A program made the translations under genes and the position numbers. Shown one piece after another: positions 57,389-64,000 of a stretch of DNA of 64,000 bases. This DNA comes from Enterococcus_K sp051713825 (lineage in GTDB: Bacteria > Bacillota > Bacilli > Lactobacillales > Enterococcaceae): the NCBI RefSeq assembly GCF_051713825.1, contig NZ_JBIOQR010000001.1:3844001-3908000 (forward strand), given 5' to 3'. Numbering within the stretch: the first letter of the stretch is position 1; every line of letters begins with the position of its first letter. The notes below the pieces were generated by a model, which did no database searches, had not been told where the DNA came from, and was given only the letters and a program-made list of their open reading frames with translations.

Positions 57389-59197
57389 ATGTCTTATTCA
57401 GTAATTTGGGACTTAGAATCAATTTTTCCAGGAGGTAGCGATTCTCCTGCTCTAAAACAACGTTTAGAAAAACTCGCTGAACAAATCGAAGAACAACAAA
57501 CAAAGATTAACGCATGGCGCCCTGAAGCGGATGCTAATTATCAAGGACTTGTAGAAATCATCCAATTAGCCGAGGGAATTTCTGAAGGCTTCGGCCAGTG
57601 CGGAAGCTTTATTAACGCATTGAGTTCAGCCAATGTCAATGACACAAAAGCAAAAATTCTATATGGCGATCTAAACAACCTATTGCCACAATTCCAATTA
57701 TCTCAAACGATTTTTTCTAAAAAATTAACGACTATTTCTGATGCTGATTGGGCTACCTTAACTGCCACTGAAGCTCTTTCACCACTCGCATTTCGTCTAA
57801 GTGAGATTCGTCGTGATGGCAGTGAATTACTTTCAGAAGCGGAAGAAAATATCATTAATACTCTTTCTCTTGATGGACTAAACGCTTGGAGCTCACACTA
57901 TGATACAATCGTTGCTTCCGTTGAAATTCCTTTTACGGATGAAGAAGGAAATACCGTTGCTCTTTCAGCAGGCCAAGCATTCAACAAAATGATGGGTGAT
58001 CCTGATGCTGCGGTTCGAAAAGAATTGTTTGAAAAATGGGAAGCTGCTTGGTCTGAAAAAGCACCTCTCTTCTCAGACACATTAAATCACCTAGATGGAT
58101 TCCGTCTTTCAACCTATAAGTTACACGGCGTGACTGATTATCTAAAAAAACCACTAGAATATAACCGTCTACAAAAAGAAACATTGGATGTGATGTGGGA
58201 TACGATTCAAAAAAATAAACAGCCAATCATTGATTTCTTAACGAGAAAAGCACAACTATTCGGAAAAGAGAAGATGGAATGGCAAGACCAGGATGCACCA
58301 ATCATCTTAGGTGATTTAAAAGAAAAAACGTACACCTTTGATCAAGCAGCGGAATTTATCATTGAAAACTTTGAAAAATTTAGTCCAAAAATGGCGACCT
58401 TTGCTAAAAAAGCTTTTGATAATAGTTGGATTGAAGCAGAAGACCGTCCTGGAAAACGTCCGGGTGGTTACTGTACTGGCTTACCAGAATCACAAGAGTC
58501 ACGTATTTTTATGACATATAGTAACTCTGTCAACGAAGTAGCAACTTTAGCTCATGAATTGGGCCATGCGTTTCATAGTGACGTCATGTGGGATCTTCCT
58601 GAATTGAATCGTGACTATGCCATGAATGTTGCTGAAACAGCTAGTACCTTTGCTGAATTAATTGTCGCTGACGCTACCTTAAAAGAAGCACAGACAAAAG
58701 AAGAAAAAATCAACTTACTTGATACAAAAATGCAAAACGCAATTGCCATGTTTATGAACATTCATGCTCGTTTTATTTTTGAAAATAGCTTTTATCAAGC
58801 TCGTCAAAAAGGCTTGGTATCAGAAGAGGAAATTACTGAATTAATGGTTGCCGCACAAAAAGAAAGCTACCAAGATAGTTTAGCTAGTTACCACCCTCAT
58901 TTCTGGGCAGCAAAACTACATTTCTTTATTGATGACGTGCCATTTTATAACTTCCCTTACACATTTGGTTATCTCTTTAGTATGGGAATTTACGCATACG
59001 CTGACCAACAAGGAAGCAGCTTTGAGGACCAATATATTGCTTTGTTAAGAGATACTGCCTCAATGACGACAGAAGAGTTGGCTAAAAAGCACTTAAATGT
59101 TGATTTAACAAAACCTGACTTCTGGCAAGCTGGTATTGACCGCGTCCTAGGGGATATTCAAGAATTCTTAGCGTTAACAGAAGACTACATTAAATAG
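57389..59197 (+). CDS. pepF: M3B oligoendopeptidase (PepF-like)
   Basis: 602-residue cytoplasmic zinc metallopeptidase. The zinc motif HELGH (ATLAHELGHAFHSD) lies at about residue 390, with the downstream Glu ligand in MNVAETASTFAELIV. It cleaves oligopeptides of about 7-17 residues; PepF is widespread in lactic acid bacteria. The second ATG is taken as start because GAAGGGAG is correctly spaced to it. TATACT-type sequence about 35 bp upstream may be the -10. Confidence 0.93.
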   Translation: MSYSVIWDLESIFPGGSDSPALKQRLEKLAEQIEEQQTKINAWRPEADANYQGLVEIIQLAEGISEGFGQCGSFINALSSANVNDTKAKILYGDLNNLLPQFQLSQTIFSKKLTTISDADWATLTATEALSPLAFRLSEIRRDGSELLSEAEENIINTLSLDGLNAWSSHYDTIVASVEIPFTDEEGNTVALSAGQAFNKMMGDPDAAVRKELFEKWEAAWSEKAPLFSDTLNHLDGFRLSTYKLHGVTDYLKKPLEYNRLQKETLDVMWDTIQKNKQPIIDFLTRKAQLFGKEKMEWQDQDAPIILGDLKEKTYTFDQAAEFIIENFEKFSPKMATFAKKAFDNSWIEAEDRPGKRPGGYCTGLPESQESRIFMTYSNSVNEVATLAHELGHAFHSDVMWDLPELNRDYAMNVAETASTFAELIVADATLKEAQTKEEKINLLDTKMQNAIAMFMNIHARFIFENSFYQARQKGLVSEEEITELMVAAQKESYQDSLASYHPHFWAAKLHFFIDDVPFYNFPYTFGYLFSMGIYAYADQQGSSFEDQYIALLRDTASMTTEELAKKHLNVDLTKPDFWQAGIDRVLGDIQEFLALTEDYIK

Positions 59198-59221
59198 ACT
59201 CCTTCAAAGAGTTTACGAAAG

Positions 59222-59263
59222 AACGAAGAGACTACTCAACTTGGGAAGTCTCTTCGTTTTTTT
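59222..59263 (+). terminator. pepF terminator
   Basis: Stem GAAGAGACT/AGTCTCTTC then TTTTTTT. Confidence 0.88.
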
Positions 59264-59280
59264 GTCCACATATCAGCTAG

Positions 59281-60607
59281 TCAGCTTCTACGTGGAGATA
59301 AAAAAAGTAGCGCTTGGGACATAAGTCTTAAGACAAAATAAAACAGAAGACCGAAAATCATAAAAATGATTTTTAGTCTTCTGTTTTTTAGTTTCTTAGG
59401 AGAATCCTTCTTATTTTCTAGTTTACTTAGCCTATATTTCCTTAAATTTACTGCCATTAACGCGAAGCCAATTTCATTGTGTGTCTGCTGTTTCCCTCGA
59501 ACAGAGAACCGAGTGAAGCCTAAACAAGCCTTCAAATGTCCGAAAGCAGGTTCGACGTCAATTTTTCGTTGACGATAGAGTTTACCTGTTTCTTCTTCTG
59601 AAAGTAGCTGTTGAATCGTTGCTTTAAAGGATTCCCAGTTCATGTTCTTTTGGATTTCACGATTCTTGTCACTCTCTGCTTTTGTACACTGACTTCGAAG
59701 AGGACAATTCGAGCAGTCTTCACATTCATATCGTTTTAAATACCGTTTAAACCCATACTTATCTGTACGAATCGAATAATTTCGAAAATTCATTTTCCGT
59801 CCGTCAGGGCAAAGAAACGTATCGTCTAATTCCTGATACGACCAGTTTGCGGGAAGAAATGGATTTTGTTTAAATTTTTTCTTTTGTTCTTTATGATACA
59901 TGGCATAAGTAATGAGTGGTGTTCGCTCATGGTCTTCTAAAACTGCTTGATAGTTTTCTTCTCCCCCGTAGCCGGCATCTGCGACAATATAAGTTGCAGT
60001 TCAAAGAAACGCTCCTTTAAAGTAGCTAAAAAAGGGCGCAGTGTCCGTGTATCTGTTGGGTTTGGGAAAAGATCATAGCCTAAAATGTACTGACTATTCG
60101 TAGCGATTTGAAGATTATAACCTGCTTTTAACTGACCATTTTTCATGTGATCGTCTTTCATGCGCATAAAAGTGGCATCTGGATCCGTTCTAGAGTAGCT
60201 GTTTCGTTGACCTAGAAGCTGTCTATGTTTTTGATAAGCACCTTTTCTTTCTTTGAAGTTCTGAAATAATTTCATGATTTTTTTCGGAACTTTTCGCTTT
60301 GTACGAAGCTTTTTTCTAGTGTTTCCATCTTCTTCTTGTTCAATTTTATCTGTAAACTTATCTACGACTTGGATAAGTTGTTCTTCAACCTGACCTAATT
60401 CAGTGACAGAGAGTTCAATTTCAGGAATAACTTGATTTTTTACCAATTCATCATAAAGAAAAGTTGATTCTTCAGTCAGTTTTTTTATCAAAGTTATCAA
60501 TGGATTTTCTCCAAACAAAAGTATATTTATTGGCGTTGGCTTCAATTTTTGTGTCATCGATAAAAATGGCTTCTTCATCGATTATTTGTGGTATAATTTT
60601 TAAACAT
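59281..60607 (-). pseudogene. IS1182-family transposase, deleted and twice frameshifted
   Basis: From ATG 60607 the frame reads MFKNYTTNN, the usual IS1182 start. It jumps directly to DEEAIFIDDTKIEANANKY, normally over 150 residues later. A run of seven A (60480-60486, complement) has one base too many and shifts the frame before LTEESTF. A second shift near 60000 interrupts FFEL...YIVADAGYGGEENY. The C-terminal part (SFKATIQQLLSEEE, RQRKIDVEPAFGHLKACLGFTRF) is open and reads through the terminal repeat to 59281. Protein function is lost. Confidence 0.9.
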
Positions 60608-60747
60608 AAGAACACCTCGCTTGTTTATTTGTGTAGTTACTTTTATTCTAGCAAAAGTGTTCTTATTTTTGTACAACAAAATAATCCAGATACCAATCAA
60701 GTTGATTAGTATCTGGATTTTTCGTTAGGACTTATGTCCCAAGCTCT
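59309..60747 (-). mobile_element. Decayed IS1182-family element
   Basis: About 1.44 kb. The ends are inverted copies of GCTTGGGACATAAGTC (59312-59327 and 60729-60744), with one mismatch just outside. The single transposase gene is broken (next entry). Its start is intact, but about 150 codons are deleted after codon 9 or 10. No convincing target duplication is seen. It is non-autonomous as it stands. Confidence 0.88.
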
Positions 60748-60763
60748 ACTTTTTAAATTTAGT

Positions 60764-62104
60764 TTATAATCCTAACAAAGGTGCTGGGTTTACAAATCCT
60801 GACCATAAAGCAGTTGAGATTCCGAAGTGTAGATGGACACCTGTAGAATTCCCCGTTGTTCCCATACCACCAAGAACTGTTCCTGCACTAACTGATTGTC
60901 CGTTAGAAACATTAAAGCTACTTAAATGCATATAGTATGAGTAATAACCATCAGGATGTTGAATAATCACATGATTTCCTGCTGACCAGTGGAAACCAGC
61001 CTCTACAACTGTTCCACCTTTTGATGCAAAGACAGGTGTTCCAGATGAGCCAGCAAAATCGACGCCATCATGGAATGAACCTGAGCTACCTGTTGGGTCC
61101 ACTCGGTTACCATACGGGCTTGTAATTACTAACGAAGATAATGGTGCTTGCCAACCGCCACCTGTTGCTGGTGGTGGCGTAGATGTCCCTGGATCAACTG
61201 TATCATTCGTATCTCCAGCAGGCGGTGTAGTATTATTATCATCGACTGTTTTTCCTGTATCTTGACTTGGCGTTTGATTCTGATCTTGTGCTTGATTTTG
61301 ATTTTGTTCTTGTTCTTTGGCTGCTGCTTCTGCCGCTGCTTTTTGTTTTGCTTCGGCTTCTGCAGCTACTTTACGGGCAGCTTCTTCTTTTGCTTTTTGT
61401 TCAGCTAACGCTTTAAGCTCAGCTTCACGCTTTCTTTCAGCTTCAGCTTTTTGTGCCTCAAATTTTTGTTTTTGGCTTTTTTCTGTAGCTAAAGAAGCAG
61501 AAAGTTCATTGATCTGTACTTCTTGATCTAATTTAGCTGCTACTAAATCTTCTTGTTTTTGTTTTAACTCTTCTGTCTTCTCTGTAATCACGACTAAACG
61601 TTCTTCAGATTCTTTTTGTAAGACTTCAAGTTTTTCTTTATCTTTTGTTTGTTCTTGCATAATGTCGTTATTTGCTTTAATCAGCGTATTTACAGCAATT
61701 GCTTTTTCAATCGCTTCATTTACTGATTTTGATTCAACGACAATATCAATAATTGAACCCGCACCTTGGTTTGTTTGGACATCCCGTGCTTGGCTTTGAA
61801 TTTGTTCATCACGTTTTGCAATGACCACTTTTAGTTCTTCAATTTCTTTATTTAAATCTGTTAGTTTTTGTTCTTCATCATTTTTCTTTTTAAGAATAGC
61901 TAATACGTCGTTCTCAATTTGTGCAACATTTGCTTCAATTGCTGCTAACTCTGCTTGAGCTGCGTTTTGATTATTCTGGATTGTCTCAATCTTTGCATTT
62001 TGTTCTTTGATCTTATCGTCTAGCTCATCTGCATTTGCAACAAGTGGTCCAGAAAGAATAGCCAAAAGAATGCTGACTGTCACGACTCTCTTCAATTTAA
62101 TCAT
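60764..62104 (-). CDS. Secreted coiled-coil M23 peptidoglycan hydrolase
   Basis: 447 residues. Signal peptide MIKLKRVVTV...VANA (about 1-25); long coiled coil (about 26-235) of the CwlO/EnvC type; Ala/Lys/Glu then Gln/Asn/Thr-rich linker (about 240-335). The C-terminal M23 (LytM) domain has FHDGVDFAG (zinc His and Asp), YYMHLSSF and HLHFG. All zinc ligands are present, so it should be an active endopeptidase cleaving peptide cross-bridges. ATG 62104 follows GAGGG at good spacing; the in-frame ATG 51 bases upstream does not. Its N-terminal domain is paralogous to that of the NlpC/P60 protein at the window end. Confidence 0.9.
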   Translation of the reverse strand: MIKLKRVVTVSILLAILSGPLVANADELDDKIKEQNAKIETIQNNQNAAQAELAAIEANVAQIENDVLAILKKKNDEEQKLTDLNKEIEELKVVIAKRDEQIQSQARDVQTNQGAGSIIDIVVESKSVNEAIEKAIAVNTLIKANNDIMQEQTKDKEKLEVLQKESEERLVVITEKTEELKQKQEDLVAAKLDQEVQINELSASLATEKSQKQKFEAQKAEAERKREAELKALAEQKAKEEAARKVAAEAEAKQKAAAEAAAKEQEQNQNQAQDQNQTPSQDTGKTVDDNNTTPPAGDTNDTVDPGTSTPPPATGGGWQAPLSSLVITSPYGNRVDPTGSSGSFHDGVDFAGSSGTPVFASKGGTVVEAGFHWSAGNHVIIQHPDGYYSYYMHLSSFNVSNGQSVSAGTVLGGMGTTGNSTGVHLHFGISTALWSGFVNPAPLLGL

Positions 62105-62525
62105 GATTACCCTCACTTTAGTAATAATAAAATTAACAAGATTAAGTTTAGTCAAACAATGTGTGTTTTATGTGAAGATTGCGATTTTCATTAAAAAAAG
62201 TGTTATATTTAATCTAATTGACATATAACATAAACTTTTATTACAAGGAAATGACAAACTATAATGATTTTAGGCGTCCAACTGACTTCTTTCTATAGAC
62301 TCTTTTTTATAGACTTCCACTTGCTAACTACTCTTCTCTCTAGTCGTAATCTTCACTTTCAGGATACTAAAAATACTAAAGCAGAACAGTTATTAAACTT
62401 ATTTAGTAAGCTTTTGCTTACTTATTTTGGATTGAAAATCCCTCCCACTTTGAGCTGTTTTCCATTCTTATCATAAAAACTAATAATGATTTTTTTATAC
62501 TCTCTGGTAAAATAGAAAGACAAAA
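62105..62525. other. Long upstream region of the M23 hydrolase
   Basis: About 420 bp without a supported gene. On the minus strand TGTAAT-N5-TTTATG near 62226-62243 is a partial WalR-like motif (second half weak). A 70-codon plus-strand frame at 62264-62476 has no recognisable features and is not called. Confidence 0.4.
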
Positions 62526-62909
62526 GAGGCTGGGGGCATAACTCAAAAAGTTATGCCCATGTTCCTATTTCCCGAATAAACGGTGGGCACAGAAGCAACG
62601 CCATCTGCACGTTGTTCCGCTCTCAACAACTTCTACGCATGGGGCATGCTAGAGTTGAAGGTTCAAAAAATAAGCTGAAATTGCTGTGAAACACTATTTA
62701 CAAAGTAAATAGATGTAGAACAGTACCTACCTGGTCACAAAAATTTGAAGAGCACCACGTAGGAATCAATCAACATCGAAAGAAAGGCTTTCGTGTTTCT
62801 TGTCATTTTCGTGAATCCCCTCTTATTGCTGTAAAACACAACGAAGTATGAGTTGATGTTGCACAGTACCTACCCGGTTCTCGGAGTTAAACACTTCTGT
62901 CCCAACCTC
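62526..62909 (+). repeat. Modular repeat element, copy C (one 53-bp module)
   Basis: The most complete copy: head hairpin (GGGGGCATAACT/AGTTATGCCC, about 62531-62560), head region, one 53-bp module (62682-62734), a second conserved block with the CGAAAG/CTTTCG hairpin (about 62779-62793), the tail module (62827-62877) and the right end GTCCCAACCTC. The left end GAGGCTGGG and right end CCCAACCTC are near-complementary. Confidence 0.85.
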
Positions 62910-62910
62910 A

Positions 62911-62994
62911 TATTATAGAGCCAAAACACTCTAGTCCTGTAAGGCTCATTGATCCTGCCAGATAATGGACAGTGACGACTCTCTTCAATTTCAC
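62911..62994 (-). pseudogene. Vestigial 5' end of a hydrolase paralogue
   Basis: The minus-strand frame reads (GTG)KLKRVVTV and then diverges to a stop. The 17-nt ACGACTCTCTTCAATTT is identical to the start of the M23 hydrolase gene (MIKLKRVVTV). It appears to be the remains of a third, lost family member between the element and the NlpC/P60 gene. Confidence 0.5.
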
Positions 62995-63044
62995 CTTCAT
63001 CTATACTCTATGCTAACGCTGATTCGTCTCTCAAAACCTAAAAA

Positions 63045-63080
63045 CTCCCGATACAAAATTGTATCGGGAGTTAATCTTAA
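63045..63080 (-). terminator. Terminator of the NlpC/P60 gene
   Basis: Perfect stem AACTCCCGATACA/TGTATCGGGAGTT with a 4-nt loop, then TTTT on the minus strand. Confidence 0.92.
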
Positions 63081-63093
63081 TCATTAAAATTTC

Positions 63094-64000
63094 TTACATG
63101 CGAACTGCGAAGTCTGGAGCATACCATGCATATGAACCAATTTTTACATTTTCACCTGGTTGTGGTGCATGGATATACTGGCCACCACCTAAGGCAATTG
63201 CTACATGATGAGTGCCTCCTTGAGGACCCCAGAATAATAAATCTCCTGGTTGCGCGTCATTAATAGAGATTCTTGTTCCTGCTGATTCTTGAGGAACTGT
63301 CCAACCACCAATCTCGCGTCCAGTTGCTTGTCTATAAACATAGCTAGTAAACCCAGAACAGTCAAAACCACTTGGTGTTTTTCCGCCCCATACATAAGGT
63401 ACACCAATGTATTTGTAAGCTTCTGCAACAACTGCTGCGCCAGTTCCTGATCCTGCTGGAGGAGTTACTGGTGTAGTTGGTTTTTGTTCCACTACGTTGT
63501 TATCTGGAGTCGTTGGTGTTGACGGTGTCTCACCTACATTACCATCACCTGTACTTGGCTCAGTTTGTGTACCTGTTGACGGATTATCCGTCGGTGTTTC
63601 GCTAGGTGTCGTCCCTTGTTCTGTAGAAGGTGTAGCAGGTGTTTCTGTTTTTTCAGCTGCTTCTTTTTCTGCTTGGGCTGCTGCAGCTGCTCTTGCTTCT
63701 TCTGCACGTTTCGCTTCTTCTTGTACACGTTTTTGTTCAGCAATAGCTGCTTCTTTTTGTTTGTTTAAATCAGATTTTTTATCTTCTGCAGTTGCTTGTT
63801 CAGCAGCTAGAGTTGTTGTCAACACGTTTAGGTCTGCTTGTTTTCCAATAAGCTCGCCTTTTTGGTTTTCTAACTCTGCTTGGTTTGCAGCGATTTCTTC
63901 TAATTGTTTTTTGTTTTCAGCTTGTTTTGCTTCAACATCTTCTTTATCTTGCTTTTGTTGTTCGACTAAATCATTGTTGGCTTGAACGATTGTGTTCATC
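63094..64000 (-). CDS. SagA-like secreted NlpC/P60 endopeptidase (partial, 5' end outside window)
   Basis: At least 301 codons; the frame is open to the window edge, so the true start and signal peptide lie beyond. Present here: the end of a coiled coil (NNDLVEQQKQDKEDVEAKQ...), a Thr/Pro/Glu-rich linker (about 115-185 of the visible part) and a C-terminal NlpC/P60 domain. That domain has the catalytic Cys in GFDCSGFTSYVY and His in GGTHHVAIALG; the third polar residue is in YIHAPQPGENV. The layout matches E. faecium/E. hirae SagA, a DL-endopeptidase acting on peptidoglycan stem peptides. An internal Met at 63999 is unlikely to be the start. Confidence 0.88.
   Translation of the reverse strand, partial: MNTIVQANNDLVEQQKQDKEDVEAKQAENKKQLEEIAANQAELENQKGELIGKQADLNVLTTTLAAEQATAEDKKSDLNKQKEAAIAEQKRVQEEAKRAEEARAAAAAQAEKEAAEKTETPATPSTEQGTTPSETPTDNPSTGTQTEPSTGDGNVGETPSTPTTPDNNVVEQKPTTPVTPPAGSGTGAAVVAEAYKYIGVPYVWGGKTPSGFDCSGFTSYVYRQATGREIGGWTVPQESAGTRISINDAQPGDLLFWGPQGGTHHVAIALGGGQYIHAPQPGENVKIGSYAWYAPDFAVRM

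Noticed and set aside
59281..59901. Separate intact gene for the 206-codon frame
   Set aside because: It is the C-terminal part of the broken IS1182 transposase and reads through the terminal repeat.
62264..62476. 70-codon plus-strand frame upstream of the M23 hydrolase
   Set aside because: No ribosome-binding site, no domain, composition of AT-rich intergenic DNA.

Overview
The window is a 64 kb piece of a low-GC Firmicutes chromosome, almost certainly an Enterococcus. The evidence is the enterococcal-type 16S rRNA, a lysine-type MurE (DDPA motif), an SMK-box (SAM-III) riboswitch before metK, a GH73/LysM autolysin, an Ldt-type L,D-transpeptidase and SagA-like hydrolases. The 16S 5' variable region does not look like E. 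faecalis; I cannot name the species. Most genes lie on the minus strand.

Layout. 1-12.5 kb: rsuA, a lipid flippase, murE, leuS with a T-box leader, a seven-LysM glucosaminidase, a PAP2 phosphatase and the mnmL/mnmM (ytqA/ytqB) tRNA-modification pair. 12.5-19.4 kb is accessory: a broken XRE regulator, a complete IS66-family element with an 8-bp target duplication, and a tight six-gene cassette made of a small secreted protein, three membrane proteins, an ABC ATPase and a membrane-anchored protein. 19.7-26.5 kb: a heterodimeric ABC multidrug exporter with a divergent TetR regulator, an esterase and a 14-TM MFS exporter. 26.6-35.5 kb: metK, then a complete rRNA operon (16S-23S-5S) followed by 25 tRNA genes whose last block has been tandemly duplicated and diversified. 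35.8-51.8 kb: the conserved housekeeping run pth-mfd-flippase-rqcP-divIC-S1 protein-tilS-hpt-ftsH-hslO-dusB-lysS. 52-59 kb: ldh, an L,D-transpeptidase, an AraC regulator, yebC, vanZ-like and pepF. 59.3-64 kb: a decayed IS1182-family element and two coiled-coil peptidoglycan hydrolases, one M23 and one NlpC/P60. The NlpC/P60 gene runs off the right edge.

Themes. Cell-wall construction and remodelling recur (MurE, two flippases, GH73-LysM, Ldt, M23, NlpC/P60, DivIC). A perfect WalR-type site lies upstream of the GH73 gene. tRNA biology is also concentrated here: TilS and its substrate tRNA-Ile(CAU), DusB, MnmL/M, LeuRS, LysRS, Pth and RqcP.

The most unusual items are: (1) the secreted-protein/ABC cassette at 15.5-19.4 kb, a candidate bacteriocin-like or stress-export system that I cannot match to a characterised one; (2) a BOX-like modular intergenic repeat present three times, built of a hairpin head, 0, 1 or 3 copies of a 53-bp module and a diverged tail module, with ends resembling the local IS1182 ends; one copy has replaced the front of an acetyltransferase gene; (3) the duplicated tRNA block.
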